Source of the DNA: Sphingomonas taxi
GTDB taxonomy: Bacteria > Pseudomonadota > Alphaproteobacteria > Sphingomonadales > Sphingomonadaceae
NCBI GenBank assembly: GCA_003243195.1
Contig: QFQI01000008.1
Coordinates: forward strand, 62,001-126,000
DNA length: 64,000 bases
Direction of reading: 5' to 3'
Shown: positions 35,441 to 43,372 of the stretch, one piece after another
How positions within the stretch are numbered: the stretch's first letter is position 1
Layout: each line of letters starts with the position of its first letter
Made by a program: the position numbers and the translations under genes
Notes under the pieces: generated by a model
Databases searched by the model: none
Told to the model about the DNA's origin: nothing
What the model saw: only the letters and a program-made list of their open reading frames with translations

Positions 35441-35743
35441 TCAGCGATGCGACTGCTTGCCACGCCATGCGAGTGACCGGCGGTTGAGGATCGCCATGTC
35501 GACCGTCCCGGCGACCGCCGCCTCCCCCAGCGCAATGGCGGCATCCAGCAGCGCGTCGGAGGCATGGGCATAAGCGGGGCGGCCGGCGATCTGATCGTAC
35601 CAGCATCCGCCGCAGGCATGGTCGAGCAGGATACGCTGGGAGCAATGATCCGCGCGCACCGGCCAGCCGCGTCCACGCGCCAGCGCAGGGAGCGTGTCGC
35701 GGGTGAGCGCGAGCCATCGGCGCTGGCGTTCGTCGCGGGTCAC
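35441..35743 (-). CDS. Small conserved protein, often labelled GCN5-related
   Basis: A 100-residue protein beginning at GTG 35743 (TRDERQRRWLALTRDTLPAL). The core WPVRADHCSQRILLDHACGG and WYDQIAGRPAYAH recur in small sphingomonad proteins that databases often call GCN5-related, though no acetyl-CoA-binding motif is visible. I do not assign a function. Its GTG overlaps the stop of a possible upstream frame (GTGA), and it lies downstream of lpd on the same strand. Confidence 0.6.
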   Translation of the reverse strand: MTRDERQRRWLALTRDTLPALARGRGWPVRADHCSQRILLDHACGGCWYDQIAGRPAYAHASDALLDAAIALGEAAVAGTVDMAILNRRSLAWRGKQSHR

Positions 35744-36159
35744 GTGTCGATCAGGATAGCGGTGGTCGTGGCGATCACCGTCACCTGACGTCGACCGTCC
35801 GCGCCGCGCCGGCATTCGCATTCTGGGTAGATCGCGGCAGCGACGTGGCCGATGTCTATCCCGACGATGCCGTTCACCGCACGCGGCGTGATGGTGCAGG
35901 CGGTCTGGTCGGAGCGCTGATCGTCATCGCCATCGCTCCCCGTACCAATGACGATCCCGCTGGCGTTGACGACCGCCCGGTGGACGGTGGATCGCGCGTG
36001 CCTGGCCGCGGCGAAGCGCGGGGAGCGGCTGGAGCAGGCCCGGCGTGGCAGAGTCCACGCCGGTTCCGCGCTCTGACCGATCGCGGCGGCCGGGTCGCCG
36101 CCCGCCCCACTCGCGCCCGATGCGTGGCTGGCCGAACGTGGTGGGGCCGGGATGCACAT
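35740..36159 (-). CDS. Possible 139-residue protein behind lpd, unknown
   Basis: This frame occupies most of the 427 bases between lpd and the small gene at 35441-35743. It begins 12 bases after the lpd stop with GGAGG four bases before the ATG, and its stop overlaps the next start as GTGA, a pattern of coupled genes. The first 60 residues are Arg, Ser and Ala rich and look non-coding, while the last 60 (TITPRAVNGIVGIDIGHVAA and a later IATTTAILIDT) look more protein-like, with mainly G or C in third codon positions. It may be a real, a shortened or a decayed gene. No family recognised. Confidence 0.3.
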   Translation of the reverse strand: MCIPAPPRSASHASGASGAGGDPAAAIGQSAEPAWTLPRRACSSRSPRFAAARHARSTVHRAVVNASGIVIGTGSDGDDDQRSDQTACTITPRAVNGIVGIDIGHVAAAIYPECECRRGADGRRQVTVIATTTAILIDT

Positions 36160-36170
36160 CCGGCCTCCGG

Positions 36171-37565
36171 TCAGATGTGAATGGGCTTGCCCTGCACCGC
36201 CATCGCGGCCTCCTTGATCGCCTCCGAGTGCGTCGGATGCGCGTGGCAGGTATAGGCGATGTCCTCGCTGGTCGCGCCGAACTCCATCGCCTGCGCGGCC
36301 TGCGCGATCATCGTGCCCGCGACGCTCGCGATGCACCATACGCCCAGCACGCGATCGGTCTTGGCATCCGCGATCACCTTCACCAGCCCGTCCGGCTCGT
36401 GGTTGGTCTTGGCGCGGCTGTTGGCCATCATCGGGAACTTGCCGACCTTCACCTCGCCCTTCTCACGCGCGGCTTCCTCGGTCAGCCCGACGCCGGCCAC
36501 CTCGGGCCAAGTGTAGACGACCGACGGAATGACGTCGTGGTTCACGATGCCGTGACGGCCGGCGATGTTCTCCGCCACCGCGATCCCCTCGTCCTCGGCC
36601 TTGTGCGCCAGCATCGGACCGGGCACGACGTCGCCGATCGCCCACACACCGGCGGTCGCGGTGCGGAAGTCATGGTCGATCTCGATCTGGCCGCGCGCGT
36701 TGGTCGACAGGCCGGCGGCTTCCAGGTTCAGCCCGTCGGTGTTGGGCCGGCGACCGATCGAGACCAGCACATGGCTCGCCTCGATCGTCGTCGCCTCGCC
36801 ACCCTGTGCCGGCTCGACGGTCAGCACGGCCTTGTCGCCCTCGACCGCGATCGCGGTGACCTTGGTCGACAAGCGGAACTCGATGCCCTGCTTCTTGAAG
36901 ATCTTGGCGGCCTCCTTGCGGATGTCGCCGTCGAAGCCGGGCAGGATCTGGTCGAGGAACTCGACGCAGGTCACCTTCGCGCCCAGCCGCCGCCAGACCG
37001 AACCCAGCTCCAGCCCGATCACGCCACCGCCGATCACCACCAGATGCTCGGGCACCGTCGGCAGGTCCAGCGCGCCGGTCGAATCGACCACCACGCGCTG
37101 GTCGATCTCGACACCCGGCAGCGGGGTGACGCTGGAGCCGGTCGCGATCACCACGTCCTTGGCGGTGACGGTCTGCTCGCCGACCTGCACCGTGTGCGCG
37201 TCGCGGAAGGCGGCGCGGCCCTTCAGCCACGTCACCTTGTTCTTCTTGAACAGATATTCGATGCCGCCGGTCAGTTGCTTCACCGCGTCGCGGCGCTGGC
37301 CGTGCATCGTGTCCAGGTCCAGCTCGACACTGGTCCTGATCCCCAGCTTCGCCATCGTGCCGTTCGCGGCATGATCGTACAATTCGGACGCGTGCAGCAG
37401 CGCCTTGGACGGAATGCACCCGACGTTGAGGCAGGTGCCGCCCAGCGTCTCGCGGCTCTCGGCGCAGGCGACGCGCAGGCCGAGCTGTGCCGCGCGGATC
37501 GCCGCGACATAGCCGCCCGGGCCGGCGCCGATCACGAGGACGTCATAATCGTATTCGTCTGCCAT
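36171..37565 (-). CDS. lpd: Dihydrolipoyl dehydrogenase (E3)
   Basis: A 464-residue flavoprotein that reoxidises dihydrolipoamide of 2-oxoacid dehydrogenase complexes. FAD binding is by VIGAGPGGYVAA; the redox disulfide is in GGTCLNVGCIPS; NAD binds at VVIGGGVIGLE; and the C-terminal active-site base is in HAHPTHSEA. The ATG at 37565 has GGAGG five bases before it; a GTG two codons earlier is less likely. It follows sucB after a hairpin-repeat pair and is the only E3 in the window, so it likely serves both the 2-oxoglutarate and the branched-chain complexes. Confidence 0.95.
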   Translation of the reverse strand: MADEYDYDVLVIGAGPGGYVAAIRAAQLGLRVACAESRETLGGTCLNVGCIPSKALLHASELYDHAANGTMAKLGIRTSVELDLDTMHGQRRDAVKQLTGGIEYLFKKNKVTWLKGRAAFRDAHTVQVGEQTVTAKDVVIATGSSVTPLPGVEIDQRVVVDSTGALDLPTVPEHLVVIGGGVIGLELGSVWRRLGAKVTCVEFLDQILPGFDGDIRKEAAKIFKKQGIEFRLSTKVTAIAVEGDKAVLTVEPAQGGEATTIEASHVLVSIGRRPNTDGLNLEAAGLSTNARGQIEIDHDFRTATAGVWAIGDVVPGPMLAHKAEDEGIAVAENIAGRHGIVNHDVIPSVVYTWPEVAGVGLTEEAAREKGEVKVGKFPMMANSRAKTNHEPDGLVKVIADAKTDRVLGVWCIASVAGTMIAQAAQAMEFGATSEDIAYTCHAHPTHSEAIKEAAMAVQGKPIHI

Positions 37566-37573
37566 CTTCACCT

Positions 37574-37678
37574 CCGTGCCCCGGCGGAGGCCGGGGCCCA
37601 GTATCGGACGGCATGTGGTGTGCGCCGCCGCGGATTACACGAGCCTTCCCAACCGGGCCCCGGCCTCCGCCGGGGAAC
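37574..37678. repeat. Inverted pair of hairpin repeats between sucB and lpd
   Basis: The left arm (37574-37601) contains CCCCGGCGGAGGCCGGGG and the right arm (37654-37678) the same core in reverse, separated by 52 bases. The cores match the family with GGA in the loop. The element lies between two operon genes, starting nine bases from the lpd ATG, so it will be part of the transcript and could influence the sucB-to-lpd ratio. Confidence 0.75.
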
Positions 37679-37687
37679 AGGCACGTC

Positions 37688-38920
37688 TTACAGGTCGATC
37701 AGGATGCGCGTCGGATCCTCGATCGCGTTCTTCAGCGCGACCAGGAAGGTCACCGCCTCGCGACCGTCGATCAGACGGTGGTCGTAGCTGAGCGCGAGAT
37801 ACATCATCGGGCGCACCACGACCTGCCCGTCGCGCACCACCGGCCGCTCCTCGATCCGGTGCAGGCCCAGCACCGCCGACTGCGGCGGGTTGATGATCGG
37901 GGTCGACATCAGCGAGCCGAACACGCCGCCGTTCGAGATCGTGAAGGTGCCGCCCTTCATCTCGTCCATCTTCAGCGTGCCTTCCTTGGCGCGCTTGCCG
38001 AAATCGCCGATCGTCTTCTCGATGCCGGCCACCGACAACGCCTGCGCGTCGCGGATCACCGGCACGACCAGCCCGTTCGGCGCGGACACCGCGACCGAGA
38101 TGTCGGCATAATCGTGATAGACGATCTCGTCGCCCTCGATGCTGGCGTTCACGGACGGAATGTCCTTCAGCGCCATCGTCGCGGCCTTCACGAAGAAGCC
38201 CATGAAGCCCAGCCGCACGCCGTGCTTCTTCTCGAACAGGTCCTTGTACTTCGCGCGCGCCTCGATCACCGCGGTCATGTCGACGTCGTTGAACGTCGTC
38301 AGCATCGCGGCGCTGTTCTGTGCTTCCTTCAGGCGCTTGGCGATCGTCTGGCGCAGGCGCGTCATCTTCACGCGCTCTTCCTTGCGCCCGCCCGAGGCCG
38401 CCGCGGCGGCGACCGACGGGGTGGGCGTCGCCTGCGCGGCCGGCGCGGCGGCCGGCTTGCTGGACGCGGCGGCGGCGACGTCCTCCTTGGTCAGGCGGCC
38501 ATCCTTGCCGGTGCCCTTCACGGTCGCCGGATCGACGCCATGCTCCAGCACCGCACGGCGTACCGACGGCGACAGCGCGGCGGGGGAATCGCCCTGCGGC
38601 GCGGCGGGTGCCTGCTGCGCGGCGGCGGCGGGCGCCTCCGTGGCCGCGGGGCGCGGCGCCTCGCTCTTCGCCGGCGCACCCGCGCCGCTCTCGATCGTCG
38701 CGATCAGCGCGCCGACCTCGACCGTATCGCCGACCTTCACCGCATGCTCGCCCATCACGCCCGCGACAGGCGAGGGCACCTCGACCGACACCTTGTCGGT
38801 TTCGAGGCTGGCGATCGGCTCGTCGGCGGCGAGCGCGTCGCCGGGCTGCTTCAACCATTCGCCGACGGTCGCTTCGGTGATCGATTCGCCCAGCGTGGGG
38901 ACCAGAACTTCGGTTGCCAT
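37688..38920 (-). CDS. sucB: 2-Oxoglutarate dehydrogenase E2 (dihydrolipoyl succinyltransferase)
   Basis: The 410-residue E2 core of the 2-oxoglutarate dehydrogenase complex. The lipoyl domain (1-77) has K43 in ETDKVSVEVPSP, the succinyl-type form. A long Ala/Pro linker surrounds an E3-binding domain (SPSVRRAVLEHGVDPATVKG), and the catalytic domain ends with SYDHRLIDGREAV. The order sucA, sucB, repeat, lpd on the minus strand is a standard complex operon. The 55-base gap to sucA has no obvious hairpin. Confidence 0.95.
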   Translation of the reverse strand: MATEVLVPTLGESITEATVGEWLKQPGDALAADEPIASLETDKVSVEVPSPVAGVMGEHAVKVGDTVEVGALIATIESGAGAPAKSEAPRPAATEAPAAAAQQAPAAPQGDSPAALSPSVRRAVLEHGVDPATVKGTGKDGRLTKEDVAAAASSKPAAAPAAQATPTPSVAAAAASGGRKEERVKMTRLRQTIAKRLKEAQNSAAMLTTFNDVDMTAVIEARAKYKDLFEKKHGVRLGFMGFFVKAATMALKDIPSVNASIEGDEIVYHDYADISVAVSAPNGLVVPVIRDAQALSVAGIEKTIGDFGKRAKEGTLKMDEMKGGTFTISNGGVFGSLMSTPIINPPQSAVLGLHRIEERPVVRDGQVVVRPMMYLALSYDHRLIDGREAVTFLVALKNAIEDPTRILIDL

Positions 38921-38975
38921 GTCTAACCTCGTCGTCGAATATCGTTGCAGGCGCCGGCCCGAGCCGGCGCCGGGA

Positions 38976-41948
38976 TCATGCGGTGGGGGCCGCGGCCTTC
39001 TTCGTCGTGTCGAGCTCGCGCGTCCGGCGGATCTCGTCGCGGACGTTGTGGCCCAGCGCGTCGGCGATCAGCGCGCCCTGTTCGGCCTGGTGGCGCTTCA
39101 TCAGGCCGGTCGCGGGCGACGCCGCGGCGGCGCGCCCGGCATAGCGCGCACGCGGCACGCCGCACTTCGCCATGCCCAGCGCTTCCTCGATCAGCGGCTC
39201 GACGAAGAACCAGTAACCGTTGTTGCGCGGCTCCTCCTGCGCCCAGATCACCTCTTCCAGATGGGGCATCTGCGCAACCCGACGAGCGAGCGCGTCGGTG
39301 GGGAAGGGGTAAAGCTGCTCGATGCGCACGATCTGCGTGTTGGCATCGCCCGCCGCGTCGCGCGCTTCGATCAGGTCGTACGCCACCTTGCCGGTGCACA
39401 GCACCAGCCGCTTCGTCTCCGCGTCCGCCGCGCCGTTGGGATCGGACAGGATCCGGCGGAAGTGCGTCGTGCCCGTGAAGTCGGCCGCGCTGCTGACCGC
39501 CAGCTTGTGGCGCAGCAGCGACTTGGGCGTGAACACCACCAGCGGCTTGCGGAAGTTGCGGTGCATCTGCCGGCGCAGCAGGTGGAAATAATTGGCCGGC
39601 GTGGTGCAGTTCGCGACCTGCATGTTGTCGCCCGCGCACAATTGCAGGAACCGCTCCGGGCGCGCGGAGCTGTGCTCCGGCCCCTGGCCCTCGTAGCCGT
39701 GCGGCAGCAGCATCACCAGGCCGTTGGCGCGCAGCCACTTGGCCTCGCCGCTGGCGATGAACTGGTCGATCATGATCTGCGCGCCGTTGACGAAATCGCC
39801 GAACTGCGCCTCCCACATCACCAGCGTCTTCGGATCGGCGAGCGCATAGCCATATTCGAAGCCGAGCACGCCATATTCGCTCAGCGGGCTGTCCAGCACC
39901 TCAAAGCTGCCGTGCGGGATCGTCCACAGCGGCACGAACTTGTGCTCGTCATTCTGGTCGACCCACACCGCATGGCGCTGCGAGAAGGTGCCGCGCCCCG
40001 AATCCTGCCCGGACAGCCGCACGCCATATCCCTCGTGCAGCAGCGAGCCGAACGCCAGCGCCTCGCCGGTCGCCCAGTCGAAGCCGGCGCCGGTCTCGAA
40101 CATCTGCCGCTTGGCGTCGAGCACGCGGGCGAGTGTCTTGTGGATCGTGATGCTGTCCGGCACCGTCGTCAGCGTGCGGCCGATCGAATCGAACAGTTTC
40201 TGCTCGACGCCGGTCTCCACGCTACGGCGCGCACTCTCCGCATCGGCCGGCGCGTGCAGGCCGGACCAGCGGCCGGCGAACCAGTCCGCCTTGTTTGGCT
40301 TGTAGCTGGCGCCGGCGTCGAACTCGCCTTCCAGCAGCGTCGTGAACTGCTTCACATTGTCGTCGATCCACGCCTGATCGACCACGCCCTCGGCGATCAG
40401 CCGCTTGCCGTAGATCTCGCTGACCGGCGGGTGGCTGCGGATCGCCTTGTACATCAGCGGCTGGGTGAAGCCGGGCTCGTCGCCCTCGTTGTGGCCGAAG
40501 CGGCGATAGCACCACATGTCGACCACGACGTCGCGGTGGAACTTCTGACGATATTCCATCGCGATCTTGGTTGCGAAGGTCACCGCCTCGGGGTCGTCGC
40601 CGTTGACGTGGAAGATCGGCGCCTGCACGCCCTTCGCCACGTCCGACGGATAGGGCGACGAGCGCGCGAACTGCGGGCTGGTGGTGAAGCCGATCTGGTT
40701 GTTGATGACGAAATGGACGCAGCCGCCGGTGTTGTAGCCGCGGATGCCGGAGAAGCCGAGGCATTCCCACACGATCCCCTGGCCGGCGAACGCCGCGTCG
40801 CCATGGATCAGCACCGGCAGCGAGCGCGCGTGCGTTTCCAGATCCTTGGCGATCGTCTGGATCGCGCGGATCTTGCCCAGCACGACCGGATCGGCAGCCT
40901 CGAGGTGCGATGGGTTGGCGACCAGCGACATGTGCACCTTGTGCCCGTCGAACTCGCGGTCGGTGGAGGTGCCCAGATGATATTTCACGTCACCCGAGCC
41001 GCCGATATCGTCCGGATGCGCCGAGCCGCCGGCGAATTCATGGAAGATCACGCGCAGCGGCTTGGCCATCACGTTGGCGAGCACGTTCAGCCGGCCGCGA
41101 TGCGCCATGCCGAACACGATCTCGTTCACGCCGGCCGCGCCGCCATATTTGATGACGCTTTCCAGCGCCGGGATCATGCTCTCGCCGCCATCAAGGCCGA
41201 AGCGCTTCGTGCCGACATACTTGCGGCCGAGGAACTTCTCCCACTGCTCGGCCTCGATCACCTTGTTCAGGATCGCCTTCTTGCCCTGCGTGGTGAATTC
41301 GACCTGCTTGTCCTTGCCCTCCATGCGCTCCTGGAGGAACTTGCGCTCCTCGACATCGGCGATGTGCATATATTCCAGCCCGACGTTGCCGCAGTAATTG
41401 GCGCGCAGCGTGTCAACGACCTCGCGGATCGTCGCCCATTGCAGGCCCAGCGAGCCGCCCAGGTACACGGGGCGATCCACGTCGGCGTCGGAGAAGCCGT
41501 GGTAATCGGTCTTGAGATCGGCCGGCAGCTCGCGCGGCGACGACAGGCCGAGCGGATCGAGGTTGGCGGCCAGGTGGCCGCGGACGCGGTAGGTGCGGAT
41601 CAGCAACTGCGCGCGGATCGAATCCGCGGCCGCCTTGACGATATCGTCCTGCGACGGCGCAGCGGCGGCCGGGGCGGGGGCGGGCTTGCCGCCACCCTTC
41701 GCGGGGCGCGGCGCCGGCTCCATCTGCGTCGGGTCGAGCCCGGCGGTGAGGTCGTCGGTGGTGGTCAGCGGCCAGCGCTTGCTGGCCCAGGACGGCGCGT
41801 TCAGCGAGCCTTCCAGCCCTTCGAAGAAGGTGCGCCAGCCGGGTTCGACCGTGTCGGGCGATTCCTTGAACCGCGCATAGAGCGCGTCGATGAACGCCGG
41901 GCTGACGCCGCCGGCGATGTCGCTGAAATCCTGGCCTTCGTAGCCCAT
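38976..41948 (-). CDS. sucA: 2-Oxoglutarate dehydrogenase E1
   Basis: A 990-residue ThDP-dependent decarboxylase that starts the conversion of 2-oxoglutarate to succinyl-CoA. An E2-binding N-terminal peptide (residues 1-50, with FIDALYARFKESP) is followed by an Ala/Pro linker and the catalytic body: GMAHRGRLNVL, the ThDP motif GDAAFAGQG to HFVINNQIGFTT, and RRFGHNEGDEP. Length matches the alphaproteobacterial enzyme. It lies 125 bases behind sucD with a hairpin-repeat pair in the gap. Confidence 0.96.
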   Translation of the reverse strand: MGYEGQDFSDIAGGVSPAFIDALYARFKESPDTVEPGWRTFFEGLEGSLNAPSWASKRWPLTTTDDLTAGLDPTQMEPAPRPAKGGGKPAPAPAAAAPSQDDIVKAAADSIRAQLLIRTYRVRGHLAANLDPLGLSSPRELPADLKTDYHGFSDADVDRPVYLGGSLGLQWATIREVVDTLRANYCGNVGLEYMHIADVEERKFLQERMEGKDKQVEFTTQGKKAILNKVIEAEQWEKFLGRKYVGTKRFGLDGGESMIPALESVIKYGGAAGVNEIVFGMAHRGRLNVLANVMAKPLRVIFHEFAGGSAHPDDIGGSGDVKYHLGTSTDREFDGHKVHMSLVANPSHLEAADPVVLGKIRAIQTIAKDLETHARSLPVLIHGDAAFAGQGIVWECLGFSGIRGYNTGGCVHFVINNQIGFTTSPQFARSSPYPSDVAKGVQAPIFHVNGDDPEAVTFATKIAMEYRQKFHRDVVVDMWCYRRFGHNEGDEPGFTQPLMYKAIRSHPPVSEIYGKRLIAEGVVDQAWIDDNVKQFTTLLEGEFDAGASYKPNKADWFAGRWSGLHAPADAESARRSVETGVEQKLFDSIGRTLTTVPDSITIHKTLARVLDAKRQMFETGAGFDWATGEALAFGSLLHEGYGVRLSGQDSGRGTFSQRHAVWVDQNDEHKFVPLWTIPHGSFEVLDSPLSEYGVLGFEYGYALADPKTLVMWEAQFGDFVNGAQIMIDQFIASGEAKWLRANGLVMLLPHGYEGQGPEHSSARPERFLQLCAGDNMQVANCTTPANYFHLLRRQMHRNFRKPLVVFTPKSLLRHKLAVSSAADFTGTTHFRRILSDPNGAADAETKRLVLCTGKVAYDLIEARDAAGDANTQIVRIEQLYPFPTDALARRVAQMPHLEEVIWAQEEPRNNGYWFFVEPLIEEALGMAKCGVPRARYAGRAAAASPATGLMKRHQAEQGALIADALGHNVRDEIRRTRELDTTKKAAAPTA

Positions 41949-41982
41949 GTCACGCTTCTCCGGCCGCCCGACTTGTTTATGC

Positions 41983-42063
41983 CGTCACCCCGGCGACGGC
42001 CGGGGTCCAGAGACGCGAACGGCCCGCATGCCGCCCTGGATCCCGACCCGCGCCGGGAAGACG
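41983..42063. repeat. Inverted pair of hairpin repeats between sucD and sucA
   Basis: The left arm (41983-42010) differs from the arm at 42986 mainly in the loop (GACG for GCAG), and the right arm (42036-42063) is a somewhat degenerate reverse copy. They are 25 bases apart. The pair ends ten bases before the sucD stop codon. Confidence 0.8.
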
Positions 42064-42073
42064 AGATGTGCGA

Positions 42074-42964
42074 TTACTTGTTCAGCACGCTCAGCAGTGT
42101 CGAGCCGAGCTCGGACGGGCTGGCCGCCACCTTGATCCCGGCCGCTTCCATCGCCGCGATCTTGCTTTCCGCATCGCCCTTGCCGCCCGACACGATCGCG
42201 CCGGCATGGCCCATGCGACGCCCTGGCGGGGCGGTGCGGCCGGCGATGAACCCGGCCATCGGCTTCGAGCGGCCGCGCTTCGCCTCGTCGATCAGGAACT
42301 GCGCCGCCTGCTCCTCGGCGTCGCCGCCGATCTCGCCGATCATGATGATCGACTGCGTGGCCTCATCGGCCAGGAACAGCTCCAGCACGTCGATGAAGTT
42401 GGTGCCGTTGACCGGGTCGCCGCCGATGCCGACCGCCGTGGTCTGGCCGAGGCCGGCGTTGGAGGTCTGGAACACCGCCTCATAGGTCAGCGTGCCGGAA
42501 CGCGACACCACGCCGACCGAGCCCTTCTTGAAGATGTTGCCCGGCATGATGCCGATCTTGCACTCGCCCGGCGTCAGCACGCCCGGGCAGTTCGGACCGA
42601 TCAGCCGCGACTTGCTGCCCGACAGCGCGCGCTTGACACGCACCATGTCGAGCACCGGAATGCCCTCGGTGATCGCGACGATCAGCGGCACTTCGGCGTC
42701 GATCGCCTCCAGGATCGAATCGGCGGCGAAGGGCGGCGGGACGTAGATGACGCTGGCGTTGGCGCCGGTCTTGGCGACCGCCTCCGCCACCGTGTCGAAG
42801 TTGGGCAGGCCCAGTTCCTCATGGGTCGTGCCGCCCTTGCCCGGCGTCACGCCGCCAACCATCTGCGTGCCATAGTCCAGCGCCGCCTTCGTGTGGAAGG
42901 TGCCGGTCTTGCCGGTCATCCCTTGCGTGATGACCTTGGTGTTCTTGTCGACGAGGATGCTCAT
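42074..42964 (-). CDS. sucD: Succinyl-CoA ligase alpha subunit
   Basis: A 296-residue alpha subunit that carries the phosphohistidine and CoA site of succinyl-CoA synthetase. The CoA-binding start TQGMTGKTGTFHTKAAL, GGVTPGKGG, the RSGTLTYEA loop and GHAGAIVSGGKGDAE with the active-site histidine are all clear. The beta subunit gene sucC is not adjacent, nor anywhere in the window, so the enzyme must be completed from another locus. The leader before sucD holds the GIY-YIG element rather than a simple promoter region. Confidence 0.95.
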   Translation of the reverse strand: MSILVDKNTKVITQGMTGKTGTFHTKAALDYGTQMVGGVTPGKGGTTHEELGLPNFDTVAEAVAKTGANASVIYVPPPFAADSILEAIDAEVPLIVAITEGIPVLDMVRVKRALSGSKSRLIGPNCPGVLTPGECKIGIMPGNIFKKGSVGVVSRSGTLTYEAVFQTSNAGLGQTTAVGIGGDPVNGTNFIDVLELFLADEATQSIIMIGEIGGDAEEQAAQFLIDEAKRGRSKPMAGFIAGRTAPPGRRMGHAGAIVSGGKGDAESKIAAMEAAGIKVAASPSELGSTLLSVLNK

Positions 42965-42985
42965 CGGGTGCCTGTGCCTTCTAGC

Positions 42986-43363
42986 CGTCACCCCGGCGCA
43001 GGCCGGGGTCCAGTTGCTACGCCAGCGTCGGAAAAGAGGTCGTGCCAGTCGGGGTTTACCGCCTCGATCTGGCGCAGCTTCCAGCTCCGCCGCCACTCCT
43101 TCATCTGCTTCTCACGCCGGATCGCATCGTCGATACGATCATGCACCTCGAACCAGACCAACGTCTTGCACCCGTATCGGCGGGTAAAGCCTTCCGCGAC
43201 GTCCTCGCGATGCTCCCACACACGCTTCAACAGGTTGCCGGTTACGCCGATGTCGAGCGTGCCGTTCCGACCGCTCGCCATGTTATAGACGTAACCGCAC
43301 TTCTCCATGCTCCGTCATCCCGACCACGGTCCGGACTGGACCCCGGCCTGCGCCGGGGTGACG
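42986..43363. mobile_element. Hairpin-repeat-flanked GIY-YIG unit (candidate mobile element)
   Basis: Two 28-base arms, 42986-43013 and 43336-43363, are exact inverted repeats of each other. Each arm is itself a hairpin: CCCCGGC and GCCGGGG around a four-base loop, flanked by CGTCA and TCCAG. They enclose a GIY-YIG nuclease-like gene (42988-43308), whose last codons are formed by the left arm. A degenerate extra arm (43313-43335) abuts the right arm. The unit sits between mdh and sucD, which are expected to be neighbours. The arms and symmetry are seen directly; mobility is an inference. Confidence 0.6.
42988..43308 (-). CDS. GIY-YIG nuclease-like protein with altered YIG motif
   Basis: A 106-residue protein of the small GIY-YIG group (UPF0213/COG2827-like). 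The first motif is GYVYN near residue 5. The second, normally YIG, reads DIG: residue 19 is Asp coded GAC where relatives have Tyr TAC, a single-base change. The following GVTGNLLKRVWEHR keeps the conserved arginine, and REKQMKEWRR keeps the metal-binding glutamate. Loss of one of the two signature tyrosines probably lowers or abolishes cleavage. The last ten residues (ending ATGPRPAPG) are coded by the left hairpin repeat. Same strand as mdh and sucD. Confidence 0.8.
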   Translation of the reverse strand: MEKCGYVYNMASGRNGTLDIGVTGNLLKRVWEHREDVAEGFTRRYGCKTLVWFEVHDRIDDAIRREKQMKEWRRSWKLRQIEAVNPDWHDLFSDAGVATGPRPAPG

Positions 43364-43372
43364 AAAACACGC

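Noticed and set aside
38139..42485. A 1448-codon open frame on the plus strand opposite sucB, sucA and sucD
   Set aside because: It is antisense to three well-supported genes, has no recognisable domains and is rich in Arg and Ala, as expected from GC-rich antisense frames.
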